Assembly (NCBI RefSeq): GCF_018603435.1
Contig: NZ_CP075682.1
Span: 4,154,001-4,218,000 of the forward strand
Direction: 5' to 3'
Length of the DNA: 64,000 nt
DNA from: Chryseobacterium sp. ZHDP1
Lineage (GTDB): Bacteria > Bacteroidota > Bacteroidia > Flavobacteriales > Weeksellaceae
Positions 52,847 through 60,533 of the stretch are shown here, piece after piece. Position 1 is the stretch's first letter, and each line of letters opens with the position of its first letter. Under the pieces are notes generated by a model. It saw nothing but the letters and a program-made list of their open reading frames with translations. It was not told the DNA's origin and did not search any database. The translations under genes were made by a program, and so were the position numbers.

Positions 52847-53897
52847 AACGATAAAAATAGTATTTTTTTTAATCCTCCTTTTTCAGAATATAAGTTGCCA
52901 GAAAATGAAAGAAGAACAGTTGCCGGAATTTAACGTGGAAATAAGCAGTCCGAATAACAATATGATTGTAACGCCTGTTGAAGATAAAATTATCACTTTG
53001 GAAGGCGTTCCTGCAAGTCTGCCTTATGGAAGCTCTTCGGGAACGTGGGGAAATTCCGGGAAAGGCTGGACAGAACAGTATGGAACTCCCGTCGGAATAG
53101 ATGTTACTTATTTTTCCAGATATGAAGATACTTTTTATCATCTTAAGGCAGATTTTCCGGTAGAAAAAATTAAAGATTATATGCAGCGTGCGTATGCGCA
53201 GCGCGAAGCTTCTTTTTACAATAAACATCTGGAAGAATATAAAAATCTGGGAAGGAATGAAAAATACAGCAGCGCAGAAAATCCGTACAACAGTTTTACA
53301 ACGCTTGTTTTTGGTTTTGCTCCAAAAGGAGTTGTCGTAGTATGGCTGAGATTCCGGGCTGTTCAGATTGAGCTGGGGAAATTTCAGGCTGAAGTTATAA
53401 AAGATGATAAACAGCTTGAGCAGAAGTTTTTTTCCAAACTTTCGGTAACACGTGAAGAAATGAAAAAGAACAGATTTGTAGAGATTACACCGAAAGAATG
53501 GGAAGACTACCGCAAAAAGTACAGCTGGAAACCACAAATTACTTCAGAAAATCCGGCTTTTAAATTATTTGAATCCAATATCAGTTATTACAACGCGGAA
53601 GAAGAAGTTATTCTCCGTTCATGGATTGATAAAATTCCTTCAAGAGAAAGAGCGGTTCCAAAAGAACTGAATTTTATCTGGGAAACTGCGAAAGGCGAGC
53701 AATATGTTGGAAGAGCGTACTTCAATTGGGAAAGGCTCAACAGTGAGTTTGAAAAAGCAGGAAAAGACTTTCAGTTAGATTTTAAAGTAGCAAAAGACAA
53801 CAGCAGTTTTGATATTTCCATCAATAACCAGCCTGTAAAAGCAGACAGCATAAGAATATTTAAGACAGACAGAGAATTCCAAGATTCCTACCAATAA
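52839..53897 (+). CDS. DUF2931 lipoprotein, probable immunity for the Tle1-like effector
   Basis: The ATG at 52839 (8 bp inside the effector gene) starts a lipoprotein signal ending ISC, which is why it is chosen over a start at 52764. The 352-residue product carries a DUF2931 domain (ASLPYGSSSGTWGNSG ... YGTPVGIDVTYFSRYEDTFY ... FGFAPKGVVVVWLRF). DUF2931 lipoproteins commonly sit beside Tle effectors in Bacteroidota and Proteobacteria. The overlap ensures coupled synthesis. Immunity is inferred from position and family. Confidence 0.75.
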   Translation: MDKTIKIVFFLILLFQNISCQKMKEEQLPEFNVEISSPNNNMIVTPVEDKIITLEGVPASLPYGSSSGTWGNSGKGWTEQYGTPVGIDVTYFSRYEDTFYHLKADFPVEKIKDYMQRAYAQREASFYNKHLEEYKNLGRNEKYSSAENPYNSFTTLVFGFAPKGVVVVWLRFRAVQIELGKFQAEVIKDDKQLEQKFFSKLSVTREEMKKNRFVEITPKEWEDYRKKYSWKPQITSENPAFKLFESNISYYNAEEEVILRSWIDKIPSRERAVPKELNFIWETAKGEQYVGRAYFNWERLNSEFEKAGKDFQLDFKVAKDNSSFDISINNQPVKADSIRIFKTDREFQDSYQ

Positions 53898-53929
53898 AGA
53901 AATTATCAGTTCTCAGTTCAGTTTATACG

Positions 53930-53965
53930 AATTCCGGTGAAAATCTTTTCATCGGAATTTTTATT
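53930..53965 (+). terminator. Terminator after the effector/DUF2931 pair
   Basis: AATTCCGGTGAAAA pairs with TTTTCATCGGAATT (one mismatch), followed by TTT. Confidence 0.75.
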
Positions 53966-54120
53966 CAGCTATGAGATTCAATCCGTTAACAAAAGCTAAA
54001 ATGATCTTAATTAAATCTTAATATTTCTCTTTTTAGTGTGTAAATTTAGCTGTATTTTCATATTTTAAAACATTTTAAATATTTGATTATTAATATTTTA
54101 ATTTTAAAAATATTTCTTTA

Positions 54121-54157
54121 ATCGTAGAATTACTACACGAAGTCGTAGAATTACTAC
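54121..54157. promoter_or_regulatory. Tandem palindromic operator upstream of tssD copy 2
   Basis: ATCGTAGAATTACTAC (54121-54136) and GTCGTAGAATTACTAC (54142-54157) are 21 bp apart centre to centre and end 110 bp before the ATG, exactly as at tssD copy 1, although the intervening sequence has diverged. Confidence 0.75.
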
Positions 54158-54206
54158 AAAAATTCAGATTCATATTCGATTCCTTTCGGGTTCAGAAAAG
54201 GTGTTC

Positions 54207-54214
54207 TATCTTTG
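54207..54214 (+). promoter_or_regulatory. -7 promoter box of tssD copy 2
   Basis: TATCTTTG, 53 bp before the ATG; leader motif ACCAAATCACAAAATA at 54228-54243. Confidence 0.75.
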
Positions 54215-54266
54215 GAATACCAAATCAACCAAATCACAAAATATTAACGATTAAAATTTACGAATC

Positions 54267-54674
54267 ATGGCAGCAAATTCAAGAGGAATTTTAAAATTCA
54301 ACGGCGGCGAAGGACAAAAATTATTAAAGCTGAACTACAGTGTTTCAAGATCTACAGACGTTTCCGGAAGAGTAGCATCAGATCCTTCCAATGCACTGAT
54401 TAAAGTTACTGTGGAAGCTACAGAAAAATCCGACATCCTTGAAAGCTTACTTAACGGAAAATACAAACCTACAACCGGCGAAATCACATTCAACAAATCT
54501 CACGAAGAAGGTACTTTAATTACTCTGGGGTGGGAAAACGGATATGTTATCCAACATGAAGTGGATTTCGATGCAGTGGATGAAAACAGTATGCTGATCA
54601 GCTTTGTCATCAGCGCAGAAACCATCGACTACGGAAATTCCAAGTATGAAGGTTTATGGCCGGGAGCTAAATAA
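54267..54674 (+). CDS. tssD: Type VI secretion tube protein TssD (Hcp), copy 2
   Basis: A 135-residue TssD nearly identical to copy 1; the DNA differs at many silent third positions, so the duplication is not recent and the protein is under strong selection. The few changes (SWNN to GWEN, EFDAV to DFDAV, VVSAE to VISAE, C-terminal PGAK) are conservative. It has its own promoter, palindromes and a strong terminator, and is followed by an Imm51-like gene. The two copies could form mixed tubes or carry different effectors. Confidence 0.9.
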   Translation: MAANSRGILKFNGGEGQKLLKLNYSVSRSTDVSGRVASDPSNALIKVTVEATEKSDILESLLNGKYKPTTGEITFNKSHEEGTLITLGWENGYVIQHEVDFDAVDENSMLISFVISAETIDYGNSKYEGLWPGAK

Positions 54675-54715
54675 TATAAAACACAACAATCATCTTAGTA
54701 AAAATAAAATTGGTT

Positions 54716-54759
54716 ACAGAATAGCCTGGCTCAAAAGAGCAGCTATTCTGTTTTTTTTT
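54716..54759 (+). terminator. Strong terminator after tssD copy 2
   Basis: ACAGAATAGC and GCTATTCTGT form a perfect 10-bp outer stem, with an inner CTGGCTC/GAGCAG pairing, followed by nine T. Confidence 0.9.
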
Positions 54760-54947
54760 CAATTATTTCATCTTTTTGAAGACCGGAAAACTAAATTTTT
54801 AACAGGAGGCCTTTTCCGGAAATGTGAGAACCGATGTGTTTTTTAAGCTTAAAAATAACGGACAAACGTTAATAAATGTTATAAAAAATGGATGAGCTCA
54901 TAAATTTATTATCTTTAATATTCTATTAATTTTAATAAAAAAACATT

Positions 54948-55298
54948 ATGGAAGCCTACAATTTTGAGACTGCTATTAAGCCCTTTTTTTGGGTATCCTC
55001 AGAAAAAACGTATTCAGTATGTTTAAACGCAGGAACTTACAAACCCGAAATTTTCGAATGGAGAAAAGATGAAGGTTTCGAAGGAAACGGTTACGACTGG
55101 ACTTCGCTGGCAAAAGTTTTTGTGGAAGAGAAAAAACCGAACCTTTCAGAAGATATTAAGTTTGATCCCGAAGCCGATATGTTCTGTGCTTATTCCAATA
55201 ATCCGGAAAGCCTGAAAGAATTTATTTCCGAATTCAAAAAAGCCTGTGAAGACGAAATGCTGATTCAGGATCTCTTTTCAAAAGCCGAAATTGACTAA
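54948..55298 (+). CDS. Imm51-like immunity family protein
   Basis: A 116-residue cytoplasmic protein. EGNGYDWTSLAKVFVEE and IKFDPEADMFCAYSNNPESL match the conserved core of immunity protein family 51 as I know it. There is no toxin gene beside it; it sits alone behind tssD copy 2, with a terminator at 55317. It is probably an orphan immunity gene of the T6SS island, protecting against an effector from sister strains or one encoded elsewhere. Family call moderate, role inferred. Confidence 0.6.
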   Translation: MEAYNFETAIKPFFWVSSEKTYSVCLNAGTYKPEIFEWRKDEGFEGNGYDWTSLAKVFVEEKKPNLSEDIKFDPEADMFCAYSNNPESLKEFISEFKKACEDEMLIQDLFSKAEID

Positions 55299-55316
55299 AC
55301 TATTCCAAAATATTCA

Positions 55317-55345
55317 AAAAGATCTCAAATTTGAGGTCTTTTTTA
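55317..55345 (+). terminator. Terminator after the Imm51-like gene
   Basis: AAGATCTCAAA pairs with TTTGAGGTCTT with one mismatch; followed by T residues. Confidence 0.7.
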
Positions 55346-55392
55346 TTTGAAAAATATTTTCAGGAGCTATTTCTCGCTTTCCGCACTCGCTA

Positions 55393-55445
55393 TTTACAAA
55401 TTTTCGGCTGCGGCGGCAAAGCCGCCGCAGCCGAAAATTTGTAAA
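55393..55445. repeat. Perfect 53-bp hairpin
   Basis: Two exactly complementary 25-base arms (55393-55417 and 55421-55445, containing TTCGGCTGCGGCGGC and its inverse) surround an AAA loop. It is much more GC-rich than its surroundings. Confidence 0.9.
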
Positions 55446-55514
55446 TGAGCTCAGACAAATGCTGCAATCGAGGCTAGGAAATAGAGATCGTTGAGATTTT
55501 CAGTAAGATTAGTA

Positions 55515-55752
55515 CTCATTTGTCATTCTGATTGGAATTTTGCGAAGCATTATGGAATGAAGAATCTTTACACAAGTAGTTAATTTAGATTCTTCCTTCG
55601 TCAGAATGACACAAGCAATGCTAAACCAACCTTCCAATTTTCTTCAATCCAAAATTTAATTAGATATCCTCTGTCATTCTGATTGGAATTTTGCGAAGCA
55701 TTATGAAATGAAGAATCTTTAACTTAGATTCTTCCTTCGCCAGAATGACAGT
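55515..55752. repeat. Direct repeat pair with TTGCGAAGCATTATG core
   Basis: Copies at about 55515-55613 and 55673-55752 share CATTCTGATTGGAATTTTGC, GAAGCATTATG, ATGAAGAATCTTT and an ending AGATTCTTCCTTCG-CAGAATGAC. Each half can pair with the other end (TCATTCTG / CAGAATGA), so each is an imperfect hairpin. Confidence 0.75.
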
Positions 55753-56252
55753 TCATATTCAATTAAAATCGACTTCGGAAGCTGAAGCGTTAAGAAAATG
55801 AATCCTATGAACGTTAAAAAAATTCTACTGTCTGAGCGCGACAGAATTTTAAAACGAAGAACCAGTGTACATTCGCGCGGGTTTTAGAATTTTTAGAGCA
55901 TAGGATTCATTTTTAGCATTCAGCTTCTCGGTCTTGAATTTTTGTTTCTTTTGTTTCAAGACAAAAGAAAAATATTTAAAATAGAATTCAACATTTAGAT
56001 TCTTCCTTCGCCAAAATGACAGCTCATATTGCTTGAAAATCGACTTTGGAAGCTGAAGCGTTAAGAAAATGAATCCTATGAACGTTAAAAAAATTCTACT
56101 GTCTGAGCGCAGCAGAATTTCGAACCGAAGAACCAATGTACCATTCGCGCGAGTTTTAGAATTTTTAGAGAATAGGATTCATTTTTAGCATTCAGCTTCC
56201 CGGTCTTGAATTTTTGTTTCTTTTGTTTCAAGACAAAAGAAAATATCTGAAA
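55726..56252. repeat. Tandem duplication of a ~255-bp structured intergenic unit
   Basis: Unit A (55726-55979) and unit B (55997-56252) are offset by 271 bp and about 90% alike by eye. Both contain AAGCGTTAAGAAAATGAAT and its near-inverse (ATTCATTTTTAGCATTCAG), giving a long imperfect stem. Apparent antisense frames through the units repeat each other and are not considered genes. Confidence 0.8.
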
Positions 56253-56302
56253 CAAATTCGGTCTGCTTGTCATCAAGACAAAGAAAAAGAAAAGTAATTT
56301 CT

Positions 56303-56310
56303 TATCTTTG
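56303..56310 (+). promoter_or_regulatory. -7 promoter box of polA
   Basis: TATCTTTG ends 7 bp before the first ATG (56317), so transcription would begin at or very near the start codon. This excludes a TTG start at 56308 and makes either a leaderless mRNA from 56317 or a short-leader mRNA from the ATG at 56326 likely. Confidence 0.6.
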
Positions 56311-56316
56311 TTCCTT

Positions 56317-59163
56317 ATGGAAAATATGGACGCAACACAAGATAAAAGGTTATTTCTCATCGATGCTTATGCGATGATTTTCAGGGGATATTACGCATTG
56401 ATCAGAAATCCGAGGCTTACAAGCAAAGGTCTGGATACTTCTGCCATCTTCGGATTTACCAATTCTTTAATTGAACTCATCAGAAGAGAAAGACCAACCC
56501 ATTTGGCGGTAGTTTTTGATGTAGGAGAAGCCAGTGTAAGAACCGAAGACTTCTCAGATTATAAAGCCAACCGAAGCGAAACGCCTGAAGCCATTAAAAA
56601 TGCGATTCCATATATTCACAGGATTTTGGAGGCGATGCACATTCCTATTTTGGGAGTTCCGGGATATGAAGCAGATGATGTAATCGGAACCATTGCCTGC
56701 AAAGCAGAAAAAGAAGGCTACACCACATTTATGGTGACTCCGGATAAAGATTTTGCACAGCTCGTAACCGATAAAATCAAAATTTATAAACCGGGACTTA
56801 AAGGCGGAGACATTGAAATTTTAGGCGTTGAAGAAGTCAAAGCCAAATACGAAATTGAAGATCCGAAGCAGGTAATCGATTTCCTGGCGATGATGGGAGA
56901 TGCGGTCGACAATATTCCCGGACTGGAAGGCGTTGGTGAAAAAACAGCCATGAAATTCCTGAAAGAATTCGGAAGCATAGAAAATCTTTTAGCCAACACC
57001 AATCAGCTTAAAGGAAAGCTGAAAGAAAAAGTAGAAGCTTCAGCCGAAAGAGGAATCTTATCCAAAAAGTTAGCGACCATTATCTGCGATGCGCCTGTAG
57101 AATTTCATCAGGAACAGTACGATCTGGAAACGCCTGATTTTGAGAAAGTAAAAGAAGTTTTTGAAGAAATAGAATTCCGGAGATTGTATGAAAATCTTTA
57201 CCGTGCTTTTGCTCCTGCTGCATCCGCAACCGTGGTTACAGAAGTGGAAGTAACCGTTACGGAAACGACTCCGCAGCAAAAAGCTGCACAGGCAGTCGGA
57301 CAGTTGGATCTTTTCGCCACTTATGAAGATCTTGATCAGGCAACCTCCACAAAATCAACGATTGAGCAGAATGATCACCTTTATCAGTTTGTGGATAATC
57401 CGAAAGCACAGAAAATTTTAGTCAATAATTTATTAAAACAGAAAGTAGTCTGCTTCGATACCGAAACCACTTCTCTTAATGAACTGGAAGCTGAATTGGT
57501 CGGGATGAGTTTTTCCTACAAAAAAGGTTTGGCGTATTATGTTCCGTTATCCGAAGATCAGGGAGAAGTCTTGCAGACTTTGGAAATTTTCAGACCGTTT
57601 TTCGAAAAAGAAGATCTGGTAAAAGTAGCGCACAATCTGAAATTCGATTATAAAATCCTGAAAAGATATGACATTACGGTAAAAGGAGCCATGTTTGATA
57701 CCATGATTGCGCATTACCTTTTAAATCCGGACGGAAGACACGGAATGGATTATCTTTCAGAAGTTTACTTAAATTACAAACCTGTTTCCATCGAAACCAT
57801 CATCGGTAAAAAAGGAAAAAAACAGGGCAATTTCCGTGATGCGGATCTCAGAACCCAGACCGATTACGCAGCAGAAGATGCAGATGTAACTTTCCAGTTG
57901 TACGAATTGTTTGCGCCGCAGCTTAAAAAAGAAAATTTAGAAGACTTATTCTTCAGTATAGAAATGCCTTTGATGGAAGTTTTGGCAAAAATGGAACTGG
58001 AAGGAATTTCTCTTGACGAAAAATGGCTGGCTCAGGAAAGTATTGATCTTGAGAACGATTTAAGACAACTCGAATCCAAAATATTTGAGATTTCAGGTGA
58101 AGAATTTAACATGAATTCTCCAAAACAGCTGGGTGAAATTTTATTTGAAAAAATGCAGCTTGATCCGAAGGCTAAAAAGACAAAAACAGGACAGTACGCA
58201 ACTTCGGAAGATGTGCTTCAAAAATTGTCTTCAAAACACGAAATCATCAAGCATATTCTGGAATACAGAACCTATCAGAAATTAAAATCAACCTATGTTG
58301 ATGCATTACCGTCGCAGATTGAAAAATCCGATAACCGCGTTCATACCAATTTCTCACAGACTACGGCTGCAACAGGTCGTCTGGCGAGTGTAAACCCTAA
58401 TTTGCAGAATATTCCGATCCGAACTTTAAGGGGACAGCAAATTCGTGGAGCGTTTGTTTCAGCAGAAGGAAAGAAAATTATTTCTGCCGATTATTCCCAG
58501 ATCGAACTGCGTTTGATTGCCGAAATTTCAGGGGAAGACAATATGATTAAAGCGTTCCAGAACGGGGAAGATATTCACGCTTCTACGGCGGCAAAACTGT
58601 TCAATATTCCATTGGAAGAAGTTTCCAAAACACAGAGAAGTCAGGCAAAAACCGTAAACTTCGGAATCATTTACGGACAGGGCGCTTTTGCATTGGCAGA
58701 GCAGACCGGACTTTCCAGAACGGAAGCCAAACAAATGATCGAAGCCTATTTTGAAACCTATCCAAAACTGAAGGAATACATGGCGGAACAGGTAAGAAAA
58801 GCCCGTGAAGTCGGTTATGTGGAAACACTTTTAGGCAGAAAACGTCATTTGAAAGACATCAATTCCAATAATTTTGTGGTTCGCGGTCACGCGGAACGAA
58901 ATGCGGTGAATGCTCCTGTTCAGGGAAGCGCAGCAGATGTGGTAAAAATGGCAATGATTAAAATTCAGAAAGAACTGGAAAAGGAAAAGCTGCAGACAAA
59001 AATGCTGCTTCAGGTGCATGACGAATTAATTTTTGAAGCCCCGATTGATGAGGTGGAAGTTGCCAAAAACATCATTAAAATGGAAATGGAAAACGCCGTT
59101 GAAACGCAGGTTCCGCTATTGGTTGAAGTTGGAGTAGGAAATAACTGGCTGGAAGCGCATTAA
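56317..59163 (+). CDS. polA: DNA polymerase I
   Basis: A 948-residue PolA. The N-terminal 5' nuclease (RLFLIDAYAMIFRGYYAL; GYEADDVIGT; GDAVDNIPG) is complete. The 3'-5' exonuclease domain has its metal residues (CFDTETTSLNE; AHNLKFDYK; YAAEDADVT), so proofreading is likely functional. The polymerase domain carries ISADYSQIELR, RSQAKTVNFGIIYG and LLQVHDELIFE. It fills gaps in repair and removes RNA primers. The second ATG (56326) is an alternative start. A repeat-rich 1 kb gap separates it from the T6SS island. Confidence 0.97.
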   Translation: MENMDATQDKRLFLIDAYAMIFRGYYALIRNPRLTSKGLDTSAIFGFTNSLIELIRRERPTHLAVVFDVGEASVRTEDFSDYKANRSETPEAIKNAIPYIHRILEAMHIPILGVPGYEADDVIGTIACKAEKEGYTTFMVTPDKDFAQLVTDKIKIYKPGLKGGDIEILGVEEVKAKYEIEDPKQVIDFLAMMGDAVDNIPGLEGVGEKTAMKFLKEFGSIENLLANTNQLKGKLKEKVEASAERGILSKKLATIICDAPVEFHQEQYDLETPDFEKVKEVFEEIEFRRLYENLYRAFAPAASATVVTEVEVTVTETTPQQKAAQAVGQLDLFATYEDLDQATSTKSTIEQNDHLYQFVDNPKAQKILVNNLLKQKVVCFDTETTSLNELEAELVGMSFSYKKGLAYYVPLSEDQGEVLQTLEIFRPFFEKEDLVKVAHNLKFDYKILKRYDITVKGAMFDTMIAHYLLNPDGRHGMDYLSEVYLNYKPVSIETIIGKKGKKQGNFRDADLRTQTDYAAEDADVTFQLYELFAPQLKKENLEDLFFSIEMPLMEVLAKMELEGISLDEKWLAQESIDLENDLRQLESKIFEISGEEFNMNSPKQLGEILFEKMQLDPKAKKTKTGQYATSEDVLQKLSSKHEIIKHILEYRTYQKLKSTYVDALPSQIEKSDNRVHTNFSQTTAATGRLASVNPNLQNIPIRTLRGQQIRGAFVSAEGKKIISADYSQIELRLIAEISGEDNMIKAFQNGEDIHASTAAKLFNIPLEEVSKTQRSQAKTVNFGIIYGQGAFALAEQTGLSRTEAKQMIEAYFETYPKLKEYMAEQVRKAREVGYVETLLGRKRHLKDINSNNFVVRGHAERNAVNAPVQGSAADVVKMAMIKIQKELEKEKLQTKMLLQVHDELIFEAPIDEVEVAKNIIKMEMENAVETQVPLLVEVGVGNNWLEAH

Positions 59164-59182
59164 AAAATAAAAAAGTATAAGA

Positions 59183-59277
59183 TGCTTCGGCAAGCTCAGC
59201 ATGACGTCGCTACGAATGAGCCGCTAAAATAAGGCGGTAAGTATTAGAGATGTCATGCTGAGTGTGTTGAAGCATTC
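59183..59277. repeat. Hairpin pair with GCTTCGGCAAGCTCAGCATGAC
   Basis: GATGCTTCGGCAAGCTCAGC and, about 65 bp later, ATGCTGAGTGTGTTGAAGC are inverted relative to each other, lying between convergent polA and the SH3-like gene. It may serve as a bidirectional terminator and belongs to the dispersed palindrome group seen at 8383. Confidence 0.6.
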
Positions 59278-59280
59278 TCT

Positions 59281-59694
59281 TTATCTTCTTCTTGAAGGAG
59301 AACTTCTTGTATGTGGTCTAACATAAGTTCCATCCTTTCGGGTGTAACCCTTTACATGAACTGTACCGCCGGAAAACGATGTGCTGCTTGATCTGTAAGA
59401 TGAAGAATTATATGAATTAGAGCTAGTTGTATAATTACTATAAGTGGTATAAATAGGATTATATACCCATCCTGAATAATTGCCCCATTTTATTTTTTTA
59501 TAATTTTTTTTATTGGCTCTAGATGAAACAAATACTTGTGTGTCTTTCGGAACTATCGTAACTACATTAGAAGAATCTGCGGTTGCATAGATTTTTGAGT
59601 CTTCCGTTAGTAAAACAGTATAATAATTTGTTGAACATGATAATGTGGCAAGACAAATGGTTAAGAAGTAGATAATGTTTTTAAAGAATTTCAT
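59281..59694 (-). CDS. SH3-like domain lipoprotein
   Basis: A 137-residue lipoprotein (LATLSC lipobox at about residue 20) with a bacterial SH3-like fold: YYTVLLTEDSKIYATADSSN ... VPKDTQVFVSS ... IKWGNYSGWVYN. A Ser/Tyr-rich low-complexity stretch then leads to VHVKGYTRKDGTYVRPHTRS, a tail found in many short exported proteins of Bacteroidota. Cell-wall binding or a structural envelope role is probable; no enzyme motif. Confidence 0.65.
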   Translation of the reverse strand: MKFFKNIIYFLTICLATLSCSTNYYTVLLTEDSKIYATADSSNVVTIVPKDTQVFVSSRANKKNYKKIKWGNYSGWVYNPIYTTYSNYTTSSNSYNSSSYRSSSTSFSGGTVHVKGYTRKDGTYVRPHTRSSPSRRR

Positions 59695-59830
59695 GCTTAT
59701 TTATTTAATTAATGATGTCAAATTTATGATGATGAATTAAAATAAACTTACGGCTTTCCGTAATTCAAATTTTAATTATTGATTTTAAAGTTTAGAAGAG
59801 TATTATTCTTAATTTTAAATAAAAATTTTG

Positions 59831-60523
59831 ATGAAGTTTTTATTTTTGCTTTTCCCTATCATTATCTTTTCCCAAGCGAAAAAGGATTCTATTTATGAAA
59901 ATTATATATATTCAAAAGCGAAATGCATTGAAGAAAATAAAAAAGATAAGATTCTGTATGATAAGCTAAAGCATGAAGCTTCCGAAATGGATTTCAATTC
60001 TTTAACTAGAACCTTAATAGATGATTTGGATGAGCGACAATTTACCAGAAGATACATTAATTTTAGATACAGTGTTTTTAGATTAGAATGTGGAAGTTTC
60101 GATCCTGGCGAATATGAATGTGAAAAAAACAATCTCAAAGATCCGTTTTATAATCTTCGAAATTGGACTACTGATGATTTGATTTATTTAGGGAAAAAAT
60201 TTAAAGATAAATTTATCATTCCAAGTTCGGTTGGCAGTGGTTTTGGATATTATGAAGGATATTATTACGTGGATAAAGAAGATGCAGAAAAATTCAAGAA
60301 ATTTAGTGTAGGAAAAGTGAAGGAGTCCGGAGCAGAATTTTACTACTATTCCAAAAATAGTAAAGATTCTTTGGAAATCTCAGGAAATACAGGGATGGAT
60401 TACATTCAATTTAGTTTTTATAATCTGCCGGATCATCAGGTAAAAGTTTATCAGTATATCAACAGTAAAAAAACAGTAAAAACTTACGAATATAAATATG
60501 ATAAGTGGGAAATTATTGAATAA
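59831..60523 (+). CDS. Exported protein of unknown function
   Basis: A 230-residue protein with signal peptide (MKFLFLLFPIIIFSQA), chosen to start at the ATG at 59831; a TTG just before it is unlikely. The mature part is charged, with a helical N-terminal half and a beta-rich C-terminal half (NSKDSLEISGNTGMDYIQFS ... KTYEYKYDKWEIIE). No family recognised. It is convergent with the hydrolase-like gene at 60534, whose end lies only 10 bp away. Confidence 0.6.
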   Translation: MKFLFLLFPIIIFSQAKKDSIYENYIYSKAKCIEENKKDKILYDKLKHEASEMDFNSLTRTLIDDLDERQFTRRYINFRYSVFRLECGSFDPGEYECEKNNLKDPFYNLRNWTTDDLIYLGKKFKDKFIIPSSVGSGFGYYEGYYYVDKEDAEKFKKFSVGKVKESGAEFYYYSKNSKDSLEISGNTGMDYIQFSFYNLPDHQVKVYQYINSKKTVKTYEYKYDKWEIIE

Positions 60524-60533
60524 TTTATTGAAT

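Noticed and set aside
55849..56360. Two antisense frames upstream of polA (about 90 residues each)
   Set aside because: They are copies of each other arising from the duplicated intergenic unit, rich in Phe/Lys, and one runs across the polA promoter and start.
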